Assembly (NCBI RefSeq): GCF_902859935.1
Contig: NZ_CADIKI010000035.1
Coordinates: 1 to 58,249 of the forward strand
DNA from: Paraburkholderia fynbosensis
Lineage (GTDB): Bacteria > Pseudomonadota > Gammaproteobacteria > Burkholderiales > Burkholderiaceae
Direction of reading: 5' to 3'
Length of the DNA: 58,249 bases
The position numbers and the translations under genes were made by a program. Below are positions 35,402-44,594 of the stretch, piece by piece. The stretch's first letter is position 1, and each line of letters opens with the position of its first letter. A model generated the notes under the pieces. That model saw only the letters and a list, made by a program, of their open reading frames with translations, had not been told where the DNA came from and made no database searches.

Positions 35402-36109
35402 TCAGCGCATCCTCAAGCGCTGATCCAGATCCTGCAGTTGAGCCGCCGTCCCGACGTTCTCCCACAAGCCTTCGTACAACTCGCCGCTCGCGCGTCCGCG
35501 CGCAATCGTCTCGCGGTAATACGGCGTGAGCGCGCGCCGCGTGCCGCGCGGCAAGCCGCGGAACATGCGCGTGTCGTAAAGCCCGATGCTGCCGAACGTC
35601 AGGCGCGGCTGCGCGTCGAGCGACAGCACGCCGTCGACCAGAGCAAAGTCGCCGTTCGGATGAAACGGCGGATTGGGCACCATCACCAGATGCATGCCCG
35701 GAGCGGGCTGCGCCTTCAATTGCCGCGCGCGAGCAGCGAGCGCGGCGTAATTGAAATCGGCGTACACGTCGCCGGCGACCGCGACGAACACGTCGCTCGC
35801 GCCGTCATCTTCGAGCAGCGGCAGCGCCTGCGCGATGCCGCCCGCCGTCTCCAATGCTTCATGCTCGGCCGAGTAGCGCAATTCGACCTGCCAGCGCGAA
35901 CCGTCGCCGAGCGCGGCTTCGAGTTGCGCGCCGAGCCACGCATGATTGATCACGATGGTCTGGAAGCCGGCCCGCGCGAGCCGTTCGATCTGCCAGACGA
36001 TCAGGGGCTTGCCGCCCACTTCGAGCAAAGGTTTGGGGCACGCGTCGGTCAACGGACGCATACGCTCGCCGCGGCCCGCGGCGAAAATCATCGCTTTCTT
36101 CAGGGACAT
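35402..36109 (-). CDS. murU: N-acetylmuramate alpha-1-phosphate uridylyltransferase MurU
   Basis: This 235-residue nucleotidyltransferase has the sugar-phosphate NTP-transferase signature MIFAAGRGERMRPLTDACPK followed by PLLEVGGKPLI. Further metal and nucleotide-site residues are in ALETAGGIAQALPLL and VAGDVYADFN. With the upstream amgK (9 bp away on the same strand) it forms the AmgK-MurU route, which converts recycled N-acetylmuramate to UDP-MurNAc and bypasses de novo synthesis and fosfomycin-sensitive MurA. The pair next to lptD-surA-pdxA-rsmA repeats the Pseudomonas arrangement, which supports the assignment over a generic mannose-1-phosphate guanylyltransferase. Confidence 0.88.
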   Translation of the reverse strand: MSLKKAMIFAAGRGERMRPLTDACPKPLLEVGGKPLIVWQIERLARAGFQTIVINHAWLGAQLEAALGDGSRWQVELRYSAEHEALETAGGIAQALPLLEDDGASDVFVAVAGDVYADFNYAALAARARQLKAQPAPGMHLVMVPNPPFHPNGDFALVDGVLSLDAQPRLTFGSIGLYDTRMFRGLPRGTRRALTPYYRETIARGRASGELYEGLWENVGTAAQLQDLDQRLRMR

Positions 36110-36118
36110 GGTGGCCGG

Positions 36119-37210
36119 TCAGAACGTGTAGCCGACTTCATTCGCGCGGCCTTCGAGCTCGTCGAGCAGCTTCGCGAACGGACGCAGCGGCGCATAGCGT
36201 TCGGCCACCTTGCGCGCATAGCCGATGAAACGCGGCAGATCCTTCATGTAGTGCGGCTTGCCGTCCCGGTAGTTGATCCGGCAGAACAGGCCCAGCACCT
36301 TGATGTGCCGTTGCAGCCCCATCCACTCGATCTGCCGGTAGAACTCGCCGAAATCGGCATCGACCGGCAGGCCGGCCTTTTTCGCGCGCTCCCAGTAGTA
36401 CACGAAGCAGTCCAGCTCGAACTCCTCGTCCCAGCCGATGAACGCGTCGCGCAGCAGCGACGCGACGTCATATGTGATCGGGCCGAACACCGCGTCCTGG
36501 AAGTCCAGCACGCCGGGGTTCACAGGATTCGGCGCGGCGCCGATCATCAGATTGCGCGGCATGAAATCGCGCAGCATGAACACCTGCGGCTGCGCGCGCG
36601 CGCTCGCGATCAGCAGCGCGAACGTGCGATCGAGCACGCCACGCGTTTTTTCGTCGACCTCGCGCGCGAGGTGCCGGCCGATGAACCACTCCGGCATCAG
36701 CTCCATTTCGCGGCGCAGGAATGCTTCGTCGAACGGCGGCAGCACGTTTTCGCGCGAACTGAGTTGCCAGCGGATCAGCGCGTCGAGCGCGTCGCGCATC
36801 AGCGTGCGGGCGCGCCGCGAATCGCCGGACTGTCGCGCGTCGGTCAGCGCAGCGAGGTAGGAAGCGGTGCCCAGATCGGTGACGAGCATCAGCCCGGCAT
36901 CGAAATCGGCCTCCAGCACGCGCGGCACATGCACGCCGGCGGCGTCGAGCAGGCCGGCGACCTGCACGAATTCGCGGGACTTCTCGGGCGGCGGGGCATC
37001 GACGGCGATCAGGGTAGTGGCGCTTTCGCCTTCCGCCGCCTTACCGGCGAGGCGGAAATAGCGGCGAAAACTGGCGTCGGACGAAGCCGGGACCAGCGTG
37101 TCGAGCTCGAGCGCATAACGCGCCGCATGGCCTTGCAGCCAGGCTTTGAGCAGTTCGAGACGGCTGTCGGTGGAGTCTTGGGTCGTGTCTTGGGAAGAGG
37201 GGGGCGTCAT
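36119..37210 (-). CDS. amgK: N-acetylmuramate/N-acetylglucosamine anomeric kinase AmgK
   Basis: This 363-residue aminoglycoside-phosphotransferase-fold kinase phosphorylates the anomeric hydroxyl of MurNAc, feeding MurU. Features are SSDASFRRYFRLAG near the N-terminus, LMLVTDLGTASYLAAL, the catalytic loop MLRDFMPRNLMIG, and the metal-binding VLDFQDAVFGPITYDVASL. Length is close to Pseudomonas AmgK (about 340). The ATG at 37210 (MTPPSSQD) was preferred to an upstream in-frame TTG at 37225. It is divergent from lptD across 222 bp. Confidence 0.88.
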   Translation of the reverse strand: MTPPSSQDTTQDSTDSRLELLKAWLQGHAARYALELDTLVPASSDASFRRYFRLAGKAAEGESATTLIAVDAPPPEKSREFVQVAGLLDAAGVHVPRVLEADFDAGLMLVTDLGTASYLAALTDARQSGDSRRARTLMRDALDALIRWQLSSRENVLPPFDEAFLRREMELMPEWFIGRHLAREVDEKTRGVLDRTFALLIASARAQPQVFMLRDFMPRNLMIGAAPNPVNPGVLDFQDAVFGPITYDVASLLRDAFIGWDEEFELDCFVYYWERAKKAGLPVDADFGEFYRQIEWMGLQRHIKVLGLFCRINYRDGKPHYMKDLPRFIGYARKVAERYAPLRPFAKLLDELEGRANEVGYTF

Positions 37211-37226
37211 GAAAACCGGCAGCAAA

Positions 37227-37255
37227 TTCAGAGGGGCAACGTCTTGCCATATAAT
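37227..37255 (+). promoter_or_regulatory. Candidate lptD promoter in the amgK-lptD spacer
   Basis: TTCAGA (37227-37232) and a consensus TATAAT (37250-37255) are separated by 17 bp. They lie 178 bp before the lptD start, within the divergent spacer. The reverse complement around the -10 (TATTATA) could also serve amgK, so the site may be bidirectional. Confidence 0.45.
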
Positions 37256-37432
37256 ACCCCACGACTTTTTTGACGCGACTCACGCCGGCTTTCGCGTGGT
37301 CCGCTTTACCGCCCGCCTCATCGTTCGACAGATTGTAAATATTGATGTACAGCCGACTGTCACGGTCGGGGTGTGCAGGCGGTGGATCGTGACTGCAGGA
37401 GCTGACGGACGGGCCGATTCGCCAAACGATAC

Positions 37433-39802
37433 ATGCCGCCTAGAAAGCTTTCCCAAACGACTCCCTCTTGTGCTGTAGTGCCGCGCAAAAGGCGGCTCGT
37501 CGCGGCGTTGATCGCCGCTCCGGGCCTGATGCCCGCGCTCGCGCACGCCCAGCTGGTGGGGGAAGCCGCGCAGCCGCAATCCATCGACATCCCGTGGGGC
37601 ATGCGGCTTGCCCCGCAGCTCGAGGATCATCCGCTGCAAGCCGGCCAGAGCCCGGCCACGTTCGTGCTCGGCGACAGCGCCGCCGGCACCATCGACCAGG
37701 ATCTGGCGGTCAAGGGCTCGGGCGAGCTGCGCCGCAATACGGCCGTGATCAAGGCCGACGCGCTGCACTACGATCAGGACACGGACATGGCCGACGCATA
37801 CGGCCAGGTTCACGTGATCAACAGCGGCAATACCTTCATCGGTCCGGAAGCGCATCTGCGCGTGGATTCGACCGAAGGCTTCATGACCTCGCCGAAGTAT
37901 CACTTCAACCTGACGGGCGGCTCGGGCAGCGCGGAGCGTGTCGACCTGCTCGACTACGAGCGCTCGGTGTTTACGCGCGGCACCTATACGGCGTGCGCGT
38001 GCGAGGACAACCCGGCCTGGTACATCAAGGGCAGCGAGTTCGACTTCGACACCGGCGCGGACGAAGGCGTTGCGTACAACAGCGTGCTGTTCTTCCAGGG
38101 CGTGCCGGTGTTCGCCTCGCCCTGGCTGTCGTTCCCGTTGTCGGGCGAGCGGCGCAGCGGGCTGTTGCCGCCCACGTTCTCGCTGAGTTCGTCGAATGGC
38201 GTCGAACTCTCGGTACCGTATTACTTCAACATCGCGCCGAATCGCGATCTGACGGTCACGCCGCGTCTGATCTCCAAGCGCGGTGTGCAGTTGCAGAGCA
38301 CGTTCCGTTATCTGTCGCCCACGTATTCCGGCTCGATCACCGGCGAATTCCTGCCGGACGATCGCCTGACCAAGACCAACCGCTACGCGCTGTATATCCA
38401 GCACAACCAGAACTTCGGCAACGGGTTTGGCGGCTACATCTACTACAACAGGGTTTCGGACAACACGTATCCGGAAGACCTGTCGTCGTCGGTCAATCAG
38501 TTCATGAACGGCACCCAGCTCCTGTATCAGCAGGAAGCCGGGTTGACCTACAACAACGGGCCGTGGTCGGTGCTCGCGCGCGAACAGCACTGGCAGACGC
38601 TCGAACCGTCGGTCGCGCCGTACGGCCGTGAGCCGCAGTTGAACGTGAAGTACGCGAAGTACAACGTCGGCGGCTTCGATTTCGGCACGGAAGCCGACTA
38701 CACGAATTTCCGCATCACCACCGGGGACATGACCCAGGGTCAGCGGGTGCTGTTCAACCCGTACGTGTCGTACTCGGTGGTCGGGCCGGGCTACTTCGTC
38801 ACGCCGAAGGTGCAGTGGCACTTCGCGTCGTACAACCTGAACAACCTCAGCACCGCCGACGTGGCGCGCGGCACGCCGAAGAATTTCACCGAATCGATCC
38901 CGACGCTGAGCTTCGATACCGGGCTGATTTTCGAGCGCTCGGTGCGCGTGTTCGGCGCCGATTACATCCAGACCCTGGAGCCGCGCCTGTACTACGTGTA
39001 CACGCCGTACCGCAATCAGGACAACGCGCCGCTCTTCGACACCGCCGACTCCGACTTCGGTCTCGCGGAAATCTTCACGCCGAACACCTTCGTCGGCAAC
39101 GACCGGATCGCCGACGCGAACCGCCTGACCGCGGCCATCACCACGCGCTTCATCAACCCGGCCACGGGCGACGAGCGGGCGCGCTTCGTGATCGCGCAGC
39201 AGTACTATTTCCAGGACCAGCGCGTCACGCTGCAGCCGAACCAGACCAGCACGCAGGCCACGCATTCGGACCTGATCGCGGGTGCGTCGTTCAAGCTCGG
39301 CGCCGGTTTCGCCTCGGAAACGGCGTTCCAATATAATGCCGACAACAATCAGCTGGTGAAGACGAGCGTCGGCTTCGGGTTCAGTCCGGCGACCGGCAAG
39401 GTGATCAACGTCGCGTACCGTTACACGCGCGCGAACACCACGCTGGACAACCAGCCGATCAACCAGATCCTGGTGTCGGGACAGTGGCCGCTCACGCATC
39501 GCGTGTACGGCGTCGCGCGGTTCAACTACGACCTGGGCGGCCACCGGATCGTCGACGGCTTGGTCGGCATGCAATACGACGCCGACTGCTGGACGCTCGG
39601 CGCCGGCATCCAGCGCTATGCGAACGGCCTGAACACCTCGGGGCAGAATCAGTCGAGTACGCGGTTCCTGGCGCAGTTGACCTTCAAGGGCCTGTCGAGC
39701 GTCGATAACGGGCTGATGACCGCGTTCCGCAACAGCGTGGCGGGTTACACGCCGTTGCCGCCGCCGCCGCCGCCGGAATCTCGCTTCACGAATTACGAAT
39801 GA
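37433..39802 (+). CDS. lptD: LPS assembly protein LptD
   Basis: This 789-residue outer-membrane beta-barrel inserts lipopolysaccharide into the outer leaflet together with LptE. A signal peptide ends ALAHA (cleavage after Ala39). The periplasmic OstA-like jelly-roll domain follows (about 85-210: KADALHYDQDTDMADAYGQV, SPKYHFNLTGGSGSAERVDL), then the barrel (about 240-770, rich in alternating aromatic strands). Only three cysteines remain in the mature chain: Cys188 and Cys190 (ACACED) and Cys719 (DADCWTLG). E. coli LptD has four, including a CysCys pair in the barrel. The C-terminus carries a proline run (PLPPPPPPPES). It heads lptD-surA-pdxA-rsmA. Confidence 0.94.
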   Translation: MPPRKLSQTTPSCAVVPRKRRLVAALIAAPGLMPALAHAQLVGEAAQPQSIDIPWGMRLAPQLEDHPLQAGQSPATFVLGDSAAGTIDQDLAVKGSGELRRNTAVIKADALHYDQDTDMADAYGQVHVINSGNTFIGPEAHLRVDSTEGFMTSPKYHFNLTGGSGSAERVDLLDYERSVFTRGTYTACACEDNPAWYIKGSEFDFDTGADEGVAYNSVLFFQGVPVFASPWLSFPLSGERRSGLLPPTFSLSSSNGVELSVPYYFNIAPNRDLTVTPRLISKRGVQLQSTFRYLSPTYSGSITGEFLPDDRLTKTNRYALYIQHNQNFGNGFGGYIYYNRVSDNTYPEDLSSSVNQFMNGTQLLYQQEAGLTYNNGPWSVLAREQHWQTLEPSVAPYGREPQLNVKYAKYNVGGFDFGTEADYTNFRITTGDMTQGQRVLFNPYVSYSVVGPGYFVTPKVQWHFASYNLNNLSTADVARGTPKNFTESIPTLSFDTGLIFERSVRVFGADYIQTLEPRLYYVYTPYRNQDNAPLFDTADSDFGLAEIFTPNTFVGNDRIADANRLTAAITTRFINPATGDERARFVIAQQYYFQDQRVTLQPNQTSTQATHSDLIAGASFKLGAGFASETAFQYNADNNQLVKTSVGFGFSPATGKVINVAYRYTRANTTLDNQPINQILVSGQWPLTHRVYGVARFNYDLGGHRIVDGLVGMQYDADCWTLGAGIQRYANGLNTSGQNQSSTRFLAQLTFKGLSSVDNGLMTAFRNSVAGYTPLPPPPPPESRFTNYE

Positions 39803-39869
39803 CGCGCGCCCAATCATTTATTGAATGCGAAAAGACGGGCCAGGCGTGCCCGACATCATTGGAGTATCT

Positions 39870-41234
39870 GTGGCAATCATGAAAAAGCATCGCTTGGCAA
39901 CGCTTGCGGCCGGTCTCGTCGCCGCGGCGTCTTTCCTGTCGGTCGCGCCGGTTCAGGCGCAGGCGCTGGGCGGCAGTAGCGGCCAGACGGTCGACACCAT
40001 CGCCGCAGTGGTCAACAACGGTGTCATCACGCGGCGCGAGCTCGACGAGCGCATGAGCCTGATCACGCGCCGGCTGAACCAGCAGAACGCGCCGGTCCCG
40101 CCGATGGACCAGCTGCGCCAGCAGGTGCTCAACCAGATGGTGCTGGAGCGCATCCAGCTGCAGAAGGCGAAGGAAGACGGCATCAACATCGACGACGCCG
40201 CCGTGCAAAAAACGCTCGAGCGGCTCGCCCAGGCGAACAACATGTCGCTCGAAATGTACCGCGCGCGCATCGAGGCGCAAGGCGTGCCCTGGACCACCTT
40301 CACCGGCGACGCGCGTACCGAACTGACGCTGTCGCGCCTGCGCGAGAAGGAAGTGGACAGCAAGGTCACGGTGTCGGACGCCGAGGTGGCGAACTACATC
40401 GCCAGTCAGCGTGGCCCGAATGCCGGCCAGACGAGCGACCTGCATCTACAGCATATTTTCGTGAAGGCGCCGCTGAACGCGCCGGAGACGGACATCGAGG
40501 CGGCGCAGCAGAAAGCGCAGTCTTTGCTGACCCAAGCCAAGGGCGGCGCCAATTTCGAGAGGCTCGCGAAGTCCAACTCGCAGGCGCCGGACGCGGCAAA
40601 GAACGGCGGCGATCTGGGTTTCCTCACGCCGTCCAAGCTGCCGCCTGAATTCGTCAAGGCCGCGTCGACGCTGCGCCCCGGCGAGGTCAGCCCGGATCTG
40701 ATCCGCACCAACGACGGTTTCGAGATCGTGCGGCTGGTCGATCGCCGCGCCGGTCAGGGCACGAGCGCGGACGCGCCGAAGCTCGTGCAGACGCACGTGC
40801 GCCACATCCTGCTGCGCGTCGGCGACGGCATGTCCGAGCCGCAAGCGCGCCAGAAGCTGCTCGAGATCAAGAGTGAGATTGCGGCGGGCGGCGATTTCTC
40901 GAAGTTCGCACACACCTACTCGCAGGACGGTTCGTCGTCGCAAGGCGGCGACCTCGGCTGGATCAGCCCGGGCGAAACGGTGCCGGAATTCGAGCGCGCG
41001 ATGAACTCGCTCCAGGACGGCCAGATCAGCGACCCGGTGCGCAGCGAATACGGCTACCACCTGATCCAGGTGCTGGGCCGCCGTGAAGCAGAAGGCTCGG
41101 TATCGCAGCAAATGGATCTGGCGCGCCAGGCCATCGGTCAGCGCAAGGCGGAGCAGGCTTACGCCGACTGGCTGCGCGAACTGCGCGACACCGCTTACGT
41201 GGAAGTGAAGCCCACGCTGTCGAGCGTCCAATAA
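39870..41234 (+). CDS. surA: Periplasmic peptidyl-prolyl isomerase and chaperone SurA
   Basis: This 454-residue chaperone helps fold outer-membrane proteins, including LptD. A signal peptide (MKKHRLATLAAGLVAAASF, cleaved near AQA) leads into the SurA N-domain (VDTIAAVVNNGVITRRELDE, QLRQQVLNQMVLERIQLQKA). Two parvulin domains follow (LHLQHIFVKAPL with GDLGFLTPSKLPPEF, and THVRHILLRVGD with GGDLGWISPGETVPEF). Start choice: GTG at 39870 has GGAG at 5 bp, while the ATG at 39879 is 14 bp away from it; both give a working signal peptide. It lies 67 bp after lptD and 5 bp before pdxA. Confidence 0.93.
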   Translation: MAIMKKHRLATLAAGLVAAASFLSVAPVQAQALGGSSGQTVDTIAAVVNNGVITRRELDERMSLITRRLNQQNAPVPPMDQLRQQVLNQMVLERIQLQKAKEDGINIDDAAVQKTLERLAQANNMSLEMYRARIEAQGVPWTTFTGDARTELTLSRLREKEVDSKVTVSDAEVANYIASQRGPNAGQTSDLHLQHIFVKAPLNAPETDIEAAQQKAQSLLTQAKGGANFERLAKSNSQAPDAAKNGGDLGFLTPSKLPPEFVKAASTLRPGEVSPDLIRTNDGFEIVRLVDRRAGQGTSADAPKLVQTHVRHILLRVGDGMSEPQARQKLLEIKSEIAAGGDFSKFAHTYSQDGSSSQGGDLGWISPGETVPEFERAMNSLQDGQISDPVRSEYGYHLIQVLGRREAEGSVSQQMDLARQAIGQRKAEQAYADWLRELRDTAYVEVKPTLSSVQ

Positions 41235-41239
41235 CCATC

Positions 41240-42250
41240 ATGACGAGCGCCGCCCAGTCCACCAGCCAGCCCTTGCAGATCGCGATCACGACCGGCGAGC
41301 CCGCCGGCGTCGGCCCCGAACTGACGGCGCAGGCGTTGGCCGGCGCGGCGGCGCACTGGCCGAACGCGCAGTTCACCGTGCTGGGCGACGCGGGTCTGCT
41401 CGCCGAACGCGCGCGTGCGGTGGGCGTCGATTGGACCGCGCTGCTGGCACACGGCCAGCGCGTGCGGGTGCAGCACCAGCCGCTCGGCGCGCCGTCGCGC
41501 GCGGGCAAGCTGGACGCCGCCAACGGCCGCTACGTGCTCGATCTGCTCGACAGCGCGATCGACGGCGCGGTGGCCGGCATCTTCGACGCGATCGTCACCG
41601 CGCCGCTGCAGAAAAGCACGATTAACGACGCCGGTGTGCCGTTCACCGGCCACACCGAATATCTGGCCGAGCGCACTCACACGCCACGCGTGGTGATGAT
41701 GCTGGCCGGCACCGGCAAGCGTCCGTTGCGCGTCGCGCTCGCGACCACGCATCTGCCGCTCAAGGACGTGTCGGCCGCGCTGTCGGTCGAGGGTATCGTC
41801 GAGACGCTGCGCATCATCGATCACGATCTGCGGCTTCACTTCGGCTTGCCCGCGCCGCGCATTCTCGTGACTGGGCTGAACCCGCACGCGGGCGAAAACG
41901 GTTATCTGGGCCGCGAGGAAATCGAGGTCATCACGCCGGCGCTCACGCTCGCGAACGACCAGGGTATCGACGCGCGCGGCCCCTATCCGGCCGACACGCT
42001 GTTCCAGCCGCGTTATCTCGAAGAGGCCGACTGCGTGCTGGCGATGTTCCACGATCAGGGTCTGCCGGTGTTGAAGTACGCGACGTTCGGCGAAGGCATC
42101 AATGTCACGCTCGGCTTGCCGATCATCCGCACCTCGGTCGATCACGGCACCGCCCTCGATCTGGCCGGCACCGGCCGCGCCGACGCGGGCAGCCTGCTTG
42201 CCGCGATCGACACGGCGGTGTCGATGGCGCAGCATCGCCGCGCGGGCTGA
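41240..42250 (+). CDS. pdxA: 4-hydroxythreonine-4-phosphate dehydrogenase PdxA
   Basis: This 336-residue NAD-dependent enzyme oxidises 4-phosphohydroxy-L-threonine in pyridoxal phosphate synthesis. It has the N-terminal family pattern AITTGEPAGVGPELTAQAL. The metal-binding histidines are visible in GVPFTGHTEYLAERT, MFHDQGLPVLK and IRTSVDHGTALDLAG. ILVTGLNPHAGENGYLG and INVTLGLPIIRTS complete the signature. The start is 5 bp after surA, so translational coupling is likely. The order surA-pdxA-rsmA is conserved with E. coli. Confidence 0.95.
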   Translation: MTSAAQSTSQPLQIAITTGEPAGVGPELTAQALAGAAAHWPNAQFTVLGDAGLLAERARAVGVDWTALLAHGQRVRVQHQPLGAPSRAGKLDAANGRYVLDLLDSAIDGAVAGIFDAIVTAPLQKSTINDAGVPFTGHTEYLAERTHTPRVVMMLAGTGKRPLRVALATTHLPLKDVSAALSVEGIVETLRIIDHDLRLHFGLPAPRILVTGLNPHAGENGYLGREEIEVITPALTLANDQGIDARGPYPADTLFQPRYLEEADCVLAMFHDQGLPVLKYATFGEGINVTLGLPIIRTSVDHGTALDLAGTGRADAGSLLAAIDTAVSMAQHRRAG

Positions 42251-42321
42251 GCGCGCGCGCCGCAGCGCGGTTTGCGGCGTTTTCCTTTTTCTCAAGCAGT
42301 TCTTTTCTTAGCGTTTCTTCG

Positions 42322-43152
42322 ATGTCCACCAGCAGACAGCAACAGGGCCGGCACCAGGGTCATCTCGCGCGCAAGCGTTTCGGTCAGAACTTTCTGGTCG
42401 ACATGGGCGTGATCGATTCGATCGTCGACGTGATCCGGCCGCAACGTGGCGAGCGCATGGTCGAAATCGGACCGGGACTCGGCGCGCTCACCGAACCGCT
42501 GATCGAGCGGCTCGCGACGCCGCAAGCGCCGTTGCACGCGGTCGAACTGGATCGCGATCTGATCGGCCGTCTGAAGACCCGGTTCGGCGACCTGCTCGAG
42601 CTGCACGCGGGCGACGCGCTCGCGTTCGACTTCGGCTCGCTCGCCGCGCCGGGCGACAAGGCGTCGCTGCGCATCGTCGGCAATCTGCCGTACAACATTT
42701 CGAGCCCGCTGCTGTTTCATTTGACCTCGTTCGCGCATCGCGTGATCGATCAGCACTTCATGCTGCAGAACGAGGTGGTCGAGCGGATGGTGGCGGAGCC
42801 CGGCACCAAGGCGTTCAGCCGGCTGTCGGTGATGCTGCAGTACCGCTACGTGATCGACAAGCAGCTCGACGTGCCGCCCGAAGCGTTCCAGCCGCCGCCG
42901 AAGGTCGATTCGGCGATTGTGCGGATGATCCCGTACGAGTTGCATGAACTGCCGCCTGTCGACGAACGCGTGCTCGGCGAGGTGGTGACGGCAGCGTTCT
43001 CGCAGCGTCGCAAGATGTTGCGCAACACGCTGGCCGCGTTCCGCGATTCGGTGGATTTCGAGGCGCTCGGCTTCGATCTGCAACGCCGCGCCGAAGACGT
43101 GTCGGTGGCCGAATACGTGCGGGTGGCGCAGATCGTGGCGGACAAGGCTTAG
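42322..43152 (+). CDS. rsmA: 16S rRNA (adenine1518/1519-N6)-dimethyltransferase RsmA (KsgA)
   Basis: This 276-residue SAM enzyme dimethylates two adenosines in the 3'-terminal hairpin of 16S rRNA during 30S maturation. Features are KRFGQNFLVDMGVID, MVEIGPGLGALTEPL (SAM motif I), VELDRDLIGRL, the catalytic NLPYNISSPLL, and the C-terminal VTAAFSQRRKMLRNTL. Length is standard. It ends the lptD-surA-pdxA-rsmA run. A 12-bp hairpin lies just after the stop, between it and the convergent EamA gene. Confidence 0.96.
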   Translation: MSTSRQQQGRHQGHLARKRFGQNFLVDMGVIDSIVDVIRPQRGERMVEIGPGLGALTEPLIERLATPQAPLHAVELDRDLIGRLKTRFGDLLELHAGDALAFDFGSLAAPGDKASLRIVGNLPYNISSPLLFHLTSFAHRVIDQHFMLQNEVVERMVAEPGTKAFSRLSVMLQYRYVIDKQLDVPPEAFQPPPKVDSAIVRMIPYELHELPPVDERVLGEVVTAAFSQRRKMLRNTLAAFRDSVDFEALGFDLQRRAEDVSVAEYVRVAQIVADKA

Positions 43153-43163
43153 TGACTTGTGCC

Positions 43164-43194
43164 GGTCGCTGAGGCCTCTGATGCCTCAGCGACC
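43164..43194. terminator. Hairpin between convergent rsmA and EamA genes
   Basis: A perfect 12-bp stem (GGTCGCTGAGGC with GCCTCAGCGACC, loop CTCTGAT) lies 11 bp after the rsmA stop. It has no T run on either strand, so it is a probable bidirectional or weak terminator. Confidence 0.55.
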
Positions 43195-43215
43195 CGCGCG
43201 CGCCGCTAACTCCTG

Positions 43216-44154
43216 CTAGGACACCAGCCGCCGTTTCGCCGGCGCATTGACCAGCGCAATGCCGGTCAGCACCAGCACGGCAGCCATCAGAAAGCGCAGG
43301 CTGAACGACTCGCCGAGCAGCAACACGCCGAAGGTCACGCCGAACAAGGGCGTGAGAAACGAGAACACCGACAGGCGCGACGCGATATAACGCGTCAGCA
43401 ACCAGAACCACACCAGATAGCTGACGAACGCGACGACCACTGCCTGGTACGCGAGACTCACGAGCACCAGTGGGGTGACGGTTTCCACGCGAGCCTGGCC
43501 AAGCCCGAGTGCGAGCGCGAGCAACACCACCGCCGACACCGTCAACTGATAAAACAGCGTCTTGCTGGCGCTCGACTGCGCGAGGCGCGTCGCGCGCACC
43601 ACCACGGTCGTCGCGGCCCACGCGATGCCGGCCACCACGCCGAGCGCGTCGCCGGCCGCGCCCGTGAGCGCCGAGCTGCGGGCGGCGGCGCCATGCAGGA
43701 AGCCGTCGGCGAACGCCAGCGTCATCCCCGCGAACGCGACGAAGACGCCGAGCCATTGAATCCGCCGCATCCGTTCGCCGTCGACGAACCAGTGCAGCCC
43801 GAGCGCCGTGAAGCACGGCGCCGTGTACAGAAACACCGCCATGCGCGACGCGCTGGTCAGCGTCAGCCCGAGAAAGATACAGACGAACTCCGCCGCAAAC
43901 AGCACGCCTGCGAGCAGGCCCGCGCCAAGCGTGCCGTCGTCGCGAAAGAGCGGCGTGCCGCGTGCGCGCGCCCATCCCCATACCAGCACCGCCGCGATCG
44001 CCGAACGCAAGCCCGCCTGAAAGACCGGCGGCAATGCCGAGTTGGTGCTTTTGATCGCGACTTGCTGGAGTCCCCAGATCGCGCACAAGCCGATCATCAG
44101 CAGGATGGCGAAGCTATCCGGGGCGCGGCGTGCGGGCAGGGCGGTGGTGCTCAT
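43216..44154 (-). CDS. EamA/DMT family transporter
   Basis: This 312-residue inner-membrane protein has about ten hydrophobic helices in two EamA repeats, starting ILLMIGLCAIWGLQQVAIK. The second repeat (about 160-300) ends VLVLTGIALVNAPAKRR. Conserved features of drug/metabolite transporters include the GSTF-like SFLTPLFGVTFGVLLLGE near the C-terminal end. The substrate is unknown. The ATG at 44154 (MSTTALPARR) was chosen; the longer frame from 44307 adds an unrelated Arg/Pro-rich extension. It converges with rsmA and faces away from the porin gene. Confidence 0.88.
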   Translation of the reverse strand: MSTTALPARRAPDSFAILLMIGLCAIWGLQQVAIKSTNSALPPVFQAGLRSAIAAVLVWGWARARGTPLFRDDGTLGAGLLAGVLFAAEFVCIFLGLTLTSASRMAVFLYTAPCFTALGLHWFVDGERMRRIQWLGVFVAFAGMTLAFADGFLHGAAARSSALTGAAGDALGVVAGIAWAATTVVVRATRLAQSSASKTLFYQLTVSAVVLLALALGLGQARVETVTPLVLVSLAYQAVVVAFVSYLVWFWLLTRYIASRLSVFSFLTPLFGVTFGVLLLGESFSLRFLMAAVLVLTGIALVNAPAKRRLVS

Positions 44155-44594
44155 GGGGCGGCGGTGGGGAGGTCGACGAAGCAGTGGAGGGGCGGCGCAC
44201 AGTATCGGATGCCGGCGCGCCGCAGGTAATCGGTAATCGACCGGATGGACCGGCCTTCGGCCGCACGGCCGCTGCCTCGCCCATAGGCCAGGATCGTACG
44301 ATAGCAAAGCCGCCGCGCCCGCAAACGAAGCCTCTACCTTCTACGCGCGCTTCTTTACCACTGCAAGTTTTTTGTGCCCTTCACAACACCCTTGTCAGAC
44401 TATTTTCTTGACGCCGCCGTTTCGCGCTAAGGTTCGAACAGGTGGGTTTCGTCAGCCCATTCGCATGGACCCAAGACGACAGCAAGTGCAGCGTTCCGCC
44501 ACGACGAACGCGCTGACAATGCGCCAGATCGAATTGCGCCGCCCCACGCCTACGAACCCATCCGCGCAACGCGGAGCCGGTACGAGGAGACGGA
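44155..44594. other. Divergent spacer between the EamA and porin genes
   Basis: A 440-bp region with no convincing gene. From about 44335 it is AT-richer. TTGACG at 44408 may be a -35 but has no good -10 at proper spacing. Porin genes commonly have long untranslated leaders, which could account for part of it. Confidence 0.4.

Noticed and set aside
44408..44433. Porin promoter based on TTGACG
   Set aside because: No -10 hexamer at 16-18 bp; the nearest candidate (TAAGGT) is only 14 bp away.
44430..44442. tRNA T-loop-like GGTTCGAAC
   Set aside because: No acceptor stem or anticodon arm can be drawn around it.
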